Shown: positions 31,943 to 41,614, counted from the first letter of the stretch. The stretch: DNA of 64,000 nucleotides from Rhodococcoides fascians A25f (GCF_000760935.2 NZ_CP049745.1:1-64000), one strand, 5' to 3'. Notes: a model not told the origin generated them from the sequence alone. Numbers and translations are program-made.

Positions 31943-32362
31943 CTGGTACTCCTTCGTCTTTCACGCCGTTCGGGATGAACAGCGCTACTACTCATTGATG
32001 TCCAGCCCACGAGCCAATTACCAGGTCGACAGACGAAGTTTCTTCGGGCACCAGTCCTAACGTCGATTTTCGGGCCCTACCCGCTACCGGAAAACTTCTC
32101 GAAGTGGCGGTACAGGGCTCGTTTGCCCCCCCCTGAGCATCGGCGATACCTGGCCGTCGACTTGGGGTCCGAGGCGAAATAAGTGGTGGCCCCCGACTGT
32201 AGGCCTAGGCGGGATAGCGACACTTCGGCGCCCGCATGACCGGCGGTGCGTCCTCCTCAAGGTCCCACCAAGCCACCGATGCGCGCCAGCCGACTGAAAA
32301 CGTGCCGGGACACCACCGGCTGATATGCCCGAAACGTCGGACGAGTCAGGAACAATCGAACC
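31943..32362. other. intergenic region without supported gene
   Basis: 420 bases upstream of the NACHT gene. A run of C at 32130-32136 and several weak dyads are present, but no promoter or small gene stands out. Confidence 0.4.
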
Positions 32363-35300
32363 GTGTCCACGCCATCGTCCCCCGTACCGCAGTCGCCCAT
32401 CGGACCTTATTGGTACGAGAACTTGGGTGAGGACGAATTTCAGAAGCTGTGTCATGTCTTGATTGCCAGCAAGTTCGACCGGGTGACGTGTTACCCGGTG
32501 GGCCAGAAGGACGGCGGCCGTGACATCTCCCAGAAGACTGATACAGGCTCAGTTGTATATCAGGTGAAATGGTCGAAAGTTGCGGTAAAGAACCCAGTCA
32601 CCTGGCTGGAGAAAGCGGTCGAGGGTGAGTCGAAGAAAATCAAGGCGCGCGTCAGAGAGGGGGCAACGCGCTACGTATTGATGACCTCAGTGTCCGGAAC
32701 AGCGGCGGCCGCAACCGGTCCCAATGCTTACGGTGCCGGAACTATCGACAAACTCGAACTCAAACTGGCTGCCTTCGCCGCCGAATACAAGTTGGAGACG
32801 ATGGACTGTTGGTGGCGCGACGACATCGATGCCCTCATACCCACGCTGTCTCACTCAGTCCTGTGGCGGTTCCAGAGGATGCTGGCCGGTCCTGAGGCGA
32901 TGCGGTTCTTACTCGATGCCGAGCAGTCGGAACTCGTCGATGCGCGGATTGCGCTGCTGGTCCGCAAGGCGGTCGGCGCGCAGTGGTCGCAGGATGCCAA
33001 GGTCAAGTTCAAGCAGGCCGAACTCGATAACGATGACTTGGAAGATCTGTTCATCGATGTGCGGGCACAGACAACCGAGTCCCCGAGGTCGGTCTCGAAT
33101 CCGTACGGCACGCGGTCCGCTCAGATACCGGCTCCCTTAGGCGCTGTCGAGTACCTCGTAAAGTCGCCGCAGCCGTTCACCCTTGTTCGAGGCGAACCTG
33201 GCCAGGGCAAATCGACGCTGGGTCAGTATCTGTCGCAGATCTATCGATCCGAGTTCGTGCCCGACGATCCAGGTGTAGCGCTCAAGCGTCCGACCCTCAC
33301 GCCTACTGCCTCACGCATGCCGCTACGAATCGACCTACGTGACTACGGCACCTGGTTGGACGGATACGACCCCTTCGACGAGTCAAAACCGACGCCGACG
33401 AAGGCAGCGAAATCCCGCCGGCTCGGGTCGGTGGAAAAGTTCCTCGCAATCTTTCTCACGTCCCTCACCGCCTCGAGCGACGTAACTCAGTCGACAATCG
33501 ATGACTTGCTGACCAGATTTCCGGTGCTGGTCGTGTTCGACGGCTTGGACGAGGTTGCTCAGCGAACAACCCGAAAACGGGTCGTCGACGAGATCGAGAA
33601 GTTCATCGGGCGGTGGAGAGCTAGCTCTGTCCCGCCCAAGATCGTTGTGACTACCCGCCCGAACGTCTCGAAACTGGCCGAGCCGAGCTCGCAGTGGTTC
33701 GAGACCATCACCCTGATCAAACTCGACCACGAGCTACGGACCGAGTATTTGCGGAAGTGGTGTGCGGCAAGGGGAATCGTCAACCGCGCCCGCCGCGAGT
33801 TGATGCACACTTTCGACACTCGCACAGCTGAACCGCACATCGCGCAGCTCGCAGAAAACCCTATGCAGTTGACGATCCTGCTCTACCTCCTTCATTTACA
33901 GGGGCACTCGGTTCCGGACAAGAGAACACCGCTCTACGACGATTACATGAAGACATTCTTGAATCGCGAAGCCGAGAAGAGCGCTTCGGTGCGGGACAAT
34001 CGCGAGAACCTCGAGGAGGTCACCGCCTACCTGGGGTGGTACCTGCAGGGGTTGGCAGAAGAGAACGGCTCCATCGGACGCCTGACCACGACAGCTCTGA
34101 AAACAGAGATATACCGATACCTGACGACAGCGGAGAAGGACGCAGCGCTGGTCGAGGCGTTGTTCACCAGCGTCACCGACCGTGTGTGGGCTCTGTCGAG
34201 CAAATCGCAGGGTACGTTCCAGTTCGACGTGCAGCCGGTTCAGGAGTTCTTTGCCGCTAAATATCTGTCTCAGTACGCCGCGGTCGATAAATCCGACGTG
34301 CTCAACGAACTTATCCGGCGGCCGTTCTGGTTCAACACCAGCCGCTTCTTCGCTGGATTCGCGCACGCGAACGAGGTTGGTGGGTTGGTAGATGGGCTCG
34401 TCGAGGAGTTCGCTGAGGCGCGGCACCCCCTGGCGGAGCGCGTCGCGGCGTGGACGCTGTTGGCCGATGGTGTGTTCTCGTCCAAGACCACTGCGCAGCG
34501 GCGCGCGGTGGATTTGCTCACCGACGACCTGAGCATTCGCCTGCTGCTGGCGAGTAACGCTTCTGCAAAACCGCTTCCGGTGATGCCGGCGGATCGCGGT
34601 GCCGACCGGCTGCACGCGCAGTTGCTCGATTCCGTTTTGCAGGTCCCCGAGCAGCCGATCTCAATGGAACGGATCGCACTGGCAGCCGGCCTGGGAATCG
34701 ATGCTGCTCGACTGGAGCAATGGTGGCTTGTTCAGGCCCGCCCGGGTATCGGCGGCGCGGACGAATCGACGTGGTTGCGGTTGGGGATACCCATCGCTGC
34801 TGGCCGCCTGTTGCAACCAGCGGATCTGGACCGGCTCGCTTTGTCGAAGCCTCGAACGATTGCGGCTGCTATCGCTGCGGGGGTCGTACCGACGGCCGGC
34901 TCGGATCTGGAGGCCAGACTGGTGAACGCGGTGCTTGCGGGCCATTGTTCGGACGTCGCGGCACCGCAGGGCGGCCTTGCGTCCGACCTCGTCAATACGC
35001 TGGCCCCGCGCGAGTTCCTTCGGCTCGCCCAAGATGAGGAATCGACTGTCCTGTTCGCTCGTCGGTCAGGACACTGCGGCACGTCCCTCCGAACATTGAA
35101 GCGGCAGGATGCGTTCCGGCGACTGAAGAACGTCAATGCCGGATTCGACAAGGTGCAACGGTCGATGAACAAAGTGCGCCTCTCACCCAATTCTGTCGCT
35201 CCCTGGAGCGACGCAGCCGAGCAACTACGCGGGATCTATGGCCCGACCTGGCTCGCCCTCGACATCGCGGTCATCGGTGCCGCGATCGACCCGAAAGTCC

Positions 35301-36001
35301 GACGCGACGTCGGGCCGATGAACCCGGCTCGGTCCACGTTCGGACCGAATATCGACTATGGCCGCCTGGTCAACGATGTGCGGATCAACCGCGCTCGCGC
35401 GGAATGGTGGATCGAGCAGCGTGAGAACCTCACGGTCCTCGAACTCGGGACGTGGGGGTATGCGCTGGTCGCCGTTGCGGCCCCTCACGTTCTCGACGCC
35501 TGCATGGATCTTCTTGCGGCTGACCTCGCCGCGCTCCCAACTGAGAACCTCGAAGCGTTGATGTCGAGTTCGAGCCGCCTGGGACTGTCCGGGGTGAGCC
35601 GACGACTCACCACCGAGCTTTTCGACAGAGCGGCACGGACCTCGCTGTCCGCGGGGCTGCTCATCTCCCACCACGTCGATCAACTCGACGCCTCGGCGTT
35701 CAGCCCTGAATCCGCGACCCAGGCGGCGCGATACGGTGTTGCTGCCTGGCCGGCCCTGCACGTCGCAGGACTGTCTCTGGCGCAGACAGAGTCAGAGGAC
35801 TGGTTGGCGGCGCTGAAAGCTCACGGCCCGGTCGATATCGCTGCCGTTAGAGAGTCTCTGTCGGACGTGTTGTGTTCACGAATCCTCGCTGACTGCGCGC
35901 ACTACCCACTCGAATTGGTCCTCGGCGCTGCGTCGGCTCGTGCGCAGAGAAACACCGAAGCACCGCTGCGGGCGGTGGCCGGTACGTGGTTCGACGATTG
36001 A
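32363..36001 (+). CDS. nuclease-NACHT STAND NTPase (antiphage-defence candidate)
   Basis: 1212 residues from GTG 32363. Residues ~20-110 form a Mrr/PD-(D/E)XK-like nuclease domain: LGEDEFQKLCHVLIASKF, QKDGGRDIS with the catalytic Asp, and VVYQVKW with the Q-x-K. A NACHT/STAND ATPase follows, with Walker A GEPGQGKST at 277-285 and Walker B PVLVVFDGLDEVA at 387-399. The remaining ~700 residues are helical-repeat-like and probably sense the trigger. This matches the effector-NTPase-sensor plan of bacterial NLR-like Avs/bNACHT proteins, which degrade DNA on sensing phage proteins. It stands alone, without a small partner gene. Confidence 0.85.
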   Translation: MSTPSSPVPQSPIGPYWYENLGEDEFQKLCHVLIASKFDRVTCYPVGQKDGGRDISQKTDTGSVVYQVKWSKVAVKNPVTWLEKAVEGESKKIKARVREGATRYVLMTSVSGTAAAATGPNAYGAGTIDKLELKLAAFAAEYKLETMDCWWRDDIDALIPTLSHSVLWRFQRMLAGPEAMRFLLDAEQSELVDARIALLVRKAVGAQWSQDAKVKFKQAELDNDDLEDLFIDVRAQTTESPRSVSNPYGTRSAQIPAPLGAVEYLVKSPQPFTLVRGEPGQGKSTLGQYLSQIYRSEFVPDDPGVALKRPTLTPTASRMPLRIDLRDYGTWLDGYDPFDESKPTPTKAAKSRRLGSVEKFLAIFLTSLTASSDVTQSTIDDLLTRFPVLVVFDGLDEVAQRTTRKRVVDEIEKFIGRWRASSVPPKIVVTTRPNVSKLAEPSSQWFETITLIKLDHELRTEYLRKWCAARGIVNRARRELMHTFDTRTAEPHIAQLAENPMQLTILLYLLHLQGHSVPDKRTPLYDDYMKTFLNREAEKSASVRDNRENLEEVTAYLGWYLQGLAEENGSIGRLTTTALKTEIYRYLTTAEKDAALVEALFTSVTDRVWALSSKSQGTFQFDVQPVQEFFAAKYLSQYAAVDKSDVLNELIRRPFWFNTSRFFAGFAHANEVGGLVDGLVEEFAEARHPLAERVAAWTLLADGVFSSKTTAQRRAVDLLTDDLSIRLLLASNASAKPLPVMPADRGADRLHAQLLDSVLQVPEQPISMERIALAAGLGIDAARLEQWWLVQARPGIGGADESTWLRLGIPIAAGRLLQPADLDRLALSKPRTIAAAIAAGVVPTAGSDLEARLVNAVLAGHCSDVAAPQGGLASDLVNTLAPREFLRLAQDEESTVLFARRSGHCGTSLRTLKRQDAFRRLKNVNAGFDKVQRSMNKVRLSPNSVAPWSDAAEQLRGIYGPTWLALDIAVIGAAIDPKVRRDVGPMNPARSTFGPNIDYGRLVNDVRINRARAEWWIEQRENLTVLELGTWGYALVAVAAPHVLDACMDLLAADLAALPTENLEALMSSSSRLGLSGVSRRLTTELFDRAARTSLSAGLLISHHVDQLDASAFSPESATQAARYGVAAWPALHVAGLSLAQTESEDWLAALKAHGPVDIAAVRESLSDVLCSRILADCAHYPLELVLGAASARAQRNTEAPLRAVAGTWFDD

Positions 36002-36349
36002 GCTCCGTGCCCAGACTGCCGTCATATCGGGACAGGGTTCATCTCCGACCGAAGAGCATCCTTGGCGTTTCCCGAAATCTGCACCGATAGCGCTATACCG
36101 CATCTAGTGGCAATGAAAATGTGCTCTCAACTACACCCCGGTGTAGTTGAATCCTTCTGCCTATCAAAGTGGTTCATGATTTAGTCTCCCTTCACCGTTC
36201 GGTCCAAAGTCCGGTTTCGGTGTAGAAGGCGGGCCTGGCGACCGTTTGTTACTGATGTGTTTTCTGTTTCTGTTGTAAACCTGTGGGACTTCCTTGAAGA
36301 TGCTGACAGCGGACCGATCGGGTGCCGCGATTGCGAGACAAGGACGCCC
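36002..36349. promoter_or_regulatory. upstream region with TCAACTACACC palindrome
   Basis: No gene is seen in 348 bases. An inverted repeat TCAACTACACC/GGTGTAGTTGA with a 2-base spacer at 36127-36150 could be a regulator site for the secreted nuclease gene downstream. Confidence 0.5.
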
Positions 36350-38890
36350 ATGAATAATTCACTGAGACCTCTCAGGCCTCCACGAGCCCCACGGCGTGCG
36401 GCAGCTCGCTCGCTGCTCGTTGCCGGCACCGCGGTGCTGCTGGTGCTGTCGAGTGGGCCCATGTCGGTGGCGCAACCCACAACGACACCGATGCCCGCAC
36501 CGACGACCGAAACTTCGGAATCGGCTGATGCTCAGCAGTCACCGGCCACCGATCAGTGTGCGACACCGACACCCTCCTCAACGTCCACTAGTGGTGCACC
36601 GACCTCGACCACGGTGACACCGACGACCACCGACCCAAATGCTGCCAAACCGTCGTGTGAGACCTCGCCCGACTCGCTGGACACGACCACCCCAACGGTG
36701 CCGTCTGCCACGCCTGAGCCGTCGCTGTCGCTGTCGACGGCAACGGAGGCCCCGCCCGGCACCAAAAAGATCCCGTTCACGGGTCTTCCTACCGAAAACC
36801 CCAACGACACAATCGTTCCCGGCAAGATGCGCTCCGACCGTGAAGAGCTCCCCGAGGGCTTCACGAAGGAAGACGCCGACAAGGCCGAAATCGAGGAGGC
36901 ACGACTCCTCAAGCAGAGATCCATGCAGCGCGGAGTGAGCGCGTTGGCCGCGCCCACCGACTGCATGTACTACTGGCCATCGCCACACCAGGTGTGCGGT
37001 CAGATTCGAGTCAAATACGATTCGCTGGGCGGCTCGAGCAGCTTTCTGGGACCCCCTACTGCCATCGATGTCGCGAACCCGGACAACTACGGACGACGTC
37101 AGACGTTCTTCAACGGCCCGATCTACTGGTCCCCCGCCGGCGGCGCTCATCCTGTGGTCAATCACTTCTTCGCAGCCTGGCAACGCAACGGATGGGAAGC
37201 CGGCGTACTCAAGTACCCGACCACCGATGAAATCGTCAATCCGGACGGTATCGGTCGACGTCAGGAGTTCCAGGGCGGAACGATCCACTGGAAGCTCAAT
37301 GAGGCGTACTACGTCACCGGAGCGATCCGCGACAAGTGGTGGAGCGTCGGAGCCGAAACGAACGGCAGCCTTCTTGGATATCCACTGAGCGACCAAATCG
37401 TTCTGCCGGATGGGCAAGGCCGGATGAACAGGTTCGAACGGGGAGTTATCTACTGGTCACCGAATGGTGGCGCTCATCCTGTGACAGGTGGTCTGCTGAG
37501 CCGGTACACGTCCTCGGGCTACGAGCAGGGCTCCTGGGGCTACCCGATTGCGGATTCTGTTGTCTCCGGTGCTAATTCGAGTCAGCAGTTCGAGTTTGGC
37601 TTGATGTCATGGCCGTACACCGACGCTGCGGCGATCGTCGACGACGGCGATATAGAACCGATCTTCGTGGATGGTCGGACTCCCGTCACATCTGCCGACT
37701 TCGCCTACGACGCCCGCGATGGACGCAGCCCCGCCGAGACTTTCGACCTTGTATCAGCGGGTGGCGTAACGAAGCAACCGTGCACCACCACTTCATCTTG
37801 CATTGGAGGTACACCTGATCCTGAAGAGCCCGTCGTGGACGCACCCGAGCCCACTCCGTCTGTCTTCATGCCACAAGATTGCCTGAGCGCGGCAGCTACC
37901 TCAGTCGGGAAGTGGAAGGCGGTCCGAAAGCAAGCCTGTCTTATTGACTATGTGAGCGGCTATCGCGTGAAGGACAAAGATACGACCAAGACCGTCGGAA
38001 GAATTCCAGGAACACTGTCGGCCTCGACGGTGACCTCACATCTGTCGGGCAAATTCGTTCAAGAAGTTACCCTGCAACTCGGGCAAGGATGGGGTTCAAC
38101 CGGAATCCCTCACCTGCAATGGGAGGCTAACGGCGACCACGCCGGGTCCGATCTGACAGTCACTGCCAGCCACCCAACGGGTTCTATTGTGGGAAGCAAC
38201 ACCAAAATCACTTGGAAGCTCGAATGGAACTACACCGGTGTCCCACAGGGCCAAGTCGATCCCCGGCAGACCTACCTGTCATGGTGGTTCACCAACGATC
38301 AGGCCAATATTTACAGCCCATCGTCGCGGGCCTCCGTGGAGTCAGACATGGTGCGATGCGACAATACGATGAAGACATCGGGAGGGCAGTTCCGAGAAGG
38401 GTGCGTTATCTCTCAAGCGCGACCAGGTTGGGCCATGAACGAGTTCGGAGACGTCTCGCAGGCCTCAGGGCATGTGCTCGCAGCGCTGGCCGCCGGCTTG
38501 CCAGGAGGATCGAAGAGCAGCTTGCTTCAGCGGACCACCGTCATTGCGGATCGTAACGCCAACCGCAGGCAAGCATGCCCCCGCGGCGGAAAAATTCAAG
38601 CAGATAGACAAGCGGGCGTACCTGATCGCAGTTGCGACGAATATCCCTTTGCCAGCACCAACCAAGGTGCCCGAGGAAAAAACGGCCTCGGTCGATCGTT
38701 CAACCCTCAATGCCACGTCCCGGACTTGACCTCGACGACGAACAAGGGATACAGCGTGTGCATGATCGACAACACCCAGAACCTCAGAGCAGGCGGCCAA
38801 CTCGGAGGTTTCTACGGGAAGAATCGGGTAGTCAATCAGGACTCGTATTACGTCACGCCGATCTCGGGTGCATTGCCGCCCACGCCGTAG
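36350..38890 (+). CDS. secreted LGFP-repeat protein with C-terminal NucA/NucB-type nuclease domain
   Basis: 846 residues from ATG 36350 (AAGGA upstream). The signal peptide is at ~20-42 (SLLVAGTAVLLVLSSGPMSV). A Thr/Ser/Pro linker extends to ~160. Four LGFP-type cell-wall repeats lie at ~205-420 (LGPPTAIDVANPDNYGRRQT, FNGPIYWSPAGGAHPV and following). A linker contains DGRTPVTSADFAYDARDG. A beta-rich domain follows, and a C-terminal DNA/RNA non-specific nuclease segment has SCDEYPFAST at ~761 and N-G-x-G-R. LGFP repeats bind the arabinogalactan/mycolate wall, and NucA/NucB domains cut DNA. I infer a surface-exposed DNase, possibly a competition toxin. Confidence 0.85.
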   Translation: MNNSLRPLRPPRAPRRAAARSLLVAGTAVLLVLSSGPMSVAQPTTTPMPAPTTETSESADAQQSPATDQCATPTPSSTSTSGAPTSTTVTPTTTDPNAAKPSCETSPDSLDTTTPTVPSATPEPSLSLSTATEAPPGTKKIPFTGLPTENPNDTIVPGKMRSDREELPEGFTKEDADKAEIEEARLLKQRSMQRGVSALAAPTDCMYYWPSPHQVCGQIRVKYDSLGGSSSFLGPPTAIDVANPDNYGRRQTFFNGPIYWSPAGGAHPVVNHFFAAWQRNGWEAGVLKYPTTDEIVNPDGIGRRQEFQGGTIHWKLNEAYYVTGAIRDKWWSVGAETNGSLLGYPLSDQIVLPDGQGRMNRFERGVIYWSPNGGAHPVTGGLLSRYTSSGYEQGSWGYPIADSVVSGANSSQQFEFGLMSWPYTDAAAIVDDGDIEPIFVDGRTPVTSADFAYDARDGRSPAETFDLVSAGGVTKQPCTTTSSCIGGTPDPEEPVVDAPEPTPSVFMPQDCLSAAATSVGKWKAVRKQACLIDYVSGYRVKDKDTTKTVGRIPGTLSASTVTSHLSGKFVQEVTLQLGQGWGSTGIPHLQWEANGDHAGSDLTVTASHPTGSIVGSNTKITWKLEWNYTGVPQGQVDPRQTYLSWWFTNDQANIYSPSSRASVESDMVRCDNTMKTSGGQFREGCVISQARPGWAMNEFGDVSQASGHVLAALAAGLPGGSKSSLLQRTTVIADRNANRRQACPRGGKIQADRQAGVPDRSCDEYPFASTNQGARGKNGLGRSFNPQCHVPDLTSTTNKGYSVCMIDNTQNLRAGGQLGGFYGKNRVVNQDSYYVTPISGALPPTP

Positions 38891-38920
38891 ATTCGGGCTC
38901 AACACGCTAGAGTGGAAGTT

Positions 38921-39259
38921 ATGCCGAAGTTGACTGGACGAGCACGAAACGGAGCATTGCTCGGCGCTGCAGTGCTCGCCTCCGTCGGACTGGCAGTCAC
39001 ACTCTGGCTCGGTGGTGCTGAGGGTAATTCGCAACCTACGCCCTCAGCACCACCCGAGCCGACGGTATCCAACCAGGAGGTCTCGGTGCCCGAAGAATAT
39101 GACGCGGATCTAGAGGACCCTGTCGTCGACGGACGAGAGCCCACCACCGTCGAGGACTTCATCGAGGACTCCCGTGAGGGCATTGCGCCCGGTGAAGAAT
39201 GGGATGTCATCGAAGAGGGTGGCGTTACGCACTATCCGGATGAGGTACCCCCTCGGTAG
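38921..39259 (+). CDS. membrane-anchored small protein sharing a motif with the upstream nuclease
   Basis: 112 residues from ATG 38921 (GGAAG upstream; GTG 38912 is an alternative). It has an N-terminal membrane helix (GALLGAAVLASVGLAVTLWL), then a Pro/Glu-rich stretch. The C-terminal segment VDGREPTTVEDFIEDSREGI...DVIEEGGVTHYP mirrors VDGRTPVTSADFAYDARDGR...DLVSAGGVTKQP in the nuclease. The gene starts 30 bases after the nuclease stop, so they are probably co-transcribed. It could be an anchor, chaperone or immunity-like partner of the nuclease. No family name is known to me. Confidence 0.7.
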   Translation: MPKLTGRARNGALLGAAVLASVGLAVTLWLGGAEGNSQPTPSAPPEPTVSNQEVSVPEEYDADLEDPVVDGREPTTVEDFIEDSREGIAPGEEWDVIEEGGVTHYPDEVPPR

Positions 39260-39289
39260 ACCCGAGGCAACAGCATTCGGACATTTTAT

Positions 39290-39940
39290 TCAGTTTGCAG
39301 TGCCATCAATTTTTGACGAACTAACAAATTCATCGGCAATAGCCTTCTTAAGGGCGAATTCCGCTCGACCTAAAAGTTGGGTGTCCGTGTCGATATCGGA
39401 GACGTCTGATCGCGAGGAATACCACACCCCCGAGTGATACCCGAAGATGACCTCCAACAGGATCTCGGAATTCTCCCACTGCTCGTCTAGTTGATACTGT
39501 TCAGCGACGGCGACTGCAACATCGGAGCTTTCTTCGGCCGAGGACATCAACTCCTCGAATGAAGTATCTCGTTCGACTGTTTGGACGAATCCCACGAACG
39601 ACTCTCCAACCAAGTTGTTGATTCGGTTCACGAAGTAAAGCCATCCTGGCCCGAACTGCCTTTCCATATCGGTCGCGGTGATACGAACCGACTCAAGAGA
39701 TTCGGCAACATCACTTTGCGCCAGCCCAGGCGAGTAATACCGCGAAAGCCACTCCCGCTCGATCACGGCCGCTTCGACAGGTGTTGCGACCGAATTGAGA
39801 GCCTGCTCGAACGAAACATTCTCGGCTTCAGCATCTTTCGCTGTACTGCGAGTCGTCCCAGTATTGTTGCGAAGTAGCGCAGCAGCATTGCTGGCGGCAC
39901 CGCTCAAGCGATCGACGAATCCAGTCTCACCATCATCCAT
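39290..39940 (-). CDS. hypothetical protein (216 aa)
   Basis: A 216-residue acidic, mostly helical soluble protein (ATG 39940, GAGGG upstream). It contains Q-F-G-P-G-W-L-Y-F-V-N-R-I-N-N-L-V-G-E-S-F and a conserved-looking stretch around EVIFGYHSGVWYSS. Base composition is more AT-rich than the preceding genes. It converges with the secreted nuclease operon. No family is recognised. Confidence 0.6.
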   Translation of the reverse strand: MDDGETGFVDRLSGAASNAAALLRNNTGTTRSTAKDAEAENVSFEQALNSVATPVEAAVIEREWLSRYYSPGLAQSDVAESLESVRITATDMERQFGPGWLYFVNRINNLVGESFVGFVQTVERDTSFEELMSSAEESSDVAVAVAEQYQLDEQWENSEILLEVIFGYHSGVWYSSRSDVSDIDTDTQLLGRAEFALKKAIADEFVSSSKIDGTAN

Positions 39941-40074
39941 ACCCTCAACAATAGGCGCGCAACAGGTCTCTTACGATGCTTCGCTTCAAACGAGGCACAG
40001 CCACCACCCACCGGATCGGTTCACTGCAGCTCGCCCCGGTTCACACCTCAACGTCCGGAGCGCGGATTTAGATC

Positions 40075-40202
40075 GTGTCCCAAAAACAAACGTTTTAGAC
40101 ACATAGTCGCTTCGAGACACCGCCGACGGTTGGAGCATGTGTCAAAAGTCGTGTCCAAAACTGCGAGCGGAAAATGGTTCATATCGTTGAGTTCTGACAC
40201 AC
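40075..40202. promoter_or_regulatory. res site of the 40.2-kb resolvase
   Basis: Three probable binding subsites: I at 40075-40102 (ends GTGTCC and GACAC, centre CAAACGTTTT), II at about 40138-40162 (GTGTCAAAA and GTGTCC), and III at about 40180-40202 (ending TCTGACACAC). This is the usual three-subsite layout directly upstream of a resolvase gene. Confidence 0.7.
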
Positions 40203-40211
40203 TCGACGCTC

Positions 40212-40760
40212 ATGGGCGAGCTTTTGGGGTACGCGAGGGTGTCGACGACCGAGCAGAGCGCCGATGCGCAGAGGGACGCTCTGAGCGCTGCGGGGTGTTC
40301 TCGGGTGTGGGTGGAGACGGCGAGCGGTGCGACGACGTCTCGGCCGGAGTTGTCGGACCTGTTCTCTCATCTGCGGTCGGGTGACACTCTGGTGGTGTGG
40401 CGGCTCGATCGTCTCGGGCGATCCCTCCCCCACCTTCTGCAGACAGTCGAGGACCTCGAATCCAGTGGTGTCGGGTTTCGGTCGTTGACGGAGTCGATCG
40501 ACACGACTACTTCGGGTGGAAAGTTGATCTACCCGATTTTCGGGGCGCTGGCCGAGTTCGAGCGCAACCTGATCCGTGAACGCACTCAGCTCGGGTTGGC
40601 GGCCGCGCGTGCGCAAGGCCGGTTGGGTGGCCGACCACGTGCGATGTCCGATGCGAAGATCAAACAGGCGAGACGGATGCGAGCCGGCGGCATGTCGCTA
40701 GCCGATATCCGAGACGTCGTGGGTGTCTCGCGTTCGACTCTGTATCGGTATCTAAAGTGA
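40212..40760 (+). CDS. serine resolvase
   Basis: 182 residues, ATG 40212. Catalytic domain with YARVSTTEQSADAQRDALSA (nucleophile Ser), TLVVWRLDRLGRSLPHL, SLTESIDTTTSGGKLI, FERNLIRERTQLGL. A C-terminal helix-turn-helix (SLADIRDVVGVSRSTLYRYL) follows. It is homologous to, but distinct from, the resolvase at 8369-8971. It acts at the res site just upstream, most likely for plasmid multimer or cointegrate resolution. No transposase gene is attached. Confidence 0.93.
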   Translation: MGELLGYARVSTTEQSADAQRDALSAAGCSRVWVETASGATTSRPELSDLFSHLRSGDTLVVWRLDRLGRSLPHLLQTVEDLESSGVGFRSLTESIDTTTSGGKLIYPIFGALAEFERNLIRERTQLGLAAARAQGRLGGRPRAMSDAKIKQARRMRAGGMSLADIRDVVGVSRSTLYRYLK

Positions 40761-40787
40761 CCAGCCAACAGGAGAACGAGGCAAGGC

Positions 40788-40854
40788 GGACCCCACTTTA
40801 TCGAGTAAATTAGGGGCTACAGTAAGAAAATGTATAGTCCGGTAATACTTCACT
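40788..40854. repeat. remnant of Rep-like gene upstream motif
   Basis: GGACCCCACTTTATCGAG (40788-40805) and GTAATACTTCACT (40842-40854) match the region before the Rep-like gene at 30745. Here no Rep-like gene follows, so it looks like a left-over from a deleted or recombined copy. Confidence 0.45.
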
Positions 40855-40904
40855 AGGATACAAATCGCGCAAATCTTCGTAGGTTTTTACCGGCAAATTC
40901 TTCA

Positions 40905-41160
40905 GCTCTTCCCCACCTGTGAGCCGCTACTAGGGCCGTTGGATGCTCTGGATTTGTCCGGTGTGCACTGGGTCATCGTAGGGGGCGAATCTGGGCCTCA
41001 GGCGCGGCCGATGGACGCAAAGTGGGCCCGTGACATTCGCGATACGTGTGATGTTGCTCGGGTGCCGTTTTTCTTCAAGCAATGGGGCGGCCGCACCCCG
41101 AAGCGCAATGGTCGCGTTCTTGATGGACGGACTTGGGATGCGCTGCCTGACGCCGGGTAA
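40905..41160 (+). pseudogene. C-terminal fragment of a DUF5131 (phage Gp37/Gp68-like) protein
   Basis: The frame [40 protein letters not shown], then [29 protein letters not shown] matches the conserved C-terminal third of DUF5131 proteins, which are normally ~240 residues or longer. The N-terminal radical-SAM-like part is absent, and upstream sequence is unrelated AT-rich DNA. It is therefore a truncated relic, ending in TAA at 41160. Confidence 0.75.
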
Positions 41161-41164
41161 CAAA

Positions 41165-41378
41165 CAGCCTCGACGTCTGATCGCGGGGACCCGATGATCA
41201 CGGCCAACTCGCCGAGCGTGAGTCGGTGGAACTCCGCGTCGTCGACCACGGTCAAACCGGCGAGAAACCCCTCATCTGTCGGCTGCGTCGCCGCCTCGAC
41301 AGTGTCACTCCACCGGGCGTCGTCGGAGAAGTCTGTGCGGATCAACAACGATTGACCGTCGGGCAGTTCTCGCATCAT
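41165..41378 (-). pseudogene. truncated DUF6924-like gene
   Basis: From ATG 41378 the minus strand encodes MMRELPDGQSLLIRTDFSDD, ARWSDTVEAATQPTDEGFLA, then VVDDAEFHRLTLGELAVI. This resembles the start of DUF6924 proteins (L-x-R-T-D-F-S-D-D-x-x-W). After about residue 70 the frame runs antisense into the DUF5131 relic, so the C-terminus appears lost at a junction near 41165-41200. The open frame itself continues to 40998. Confidence 0.5.
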
Positions 41379-41614
41379 GTCCGCACTGTAGGACGCACGG
41401 GCGGTACATCGCAGCGAGTCGTGAACCATCGACGCACGCGCACGACACGACGATGTCTCACTCCCGCAGCGGGTCACACATTCTCACGCGACACTTACAG
41501 ACACCGCCCGGAAGTGGGCCGGTATCGCGATGCTCCTGATCACCGGGTCAGGCGCGAACTCTGTTGCTGCTCAGTTTAGTACGTCGGCGCGTGTTCTGAC
41601 GTAGTGCTCTTCGG

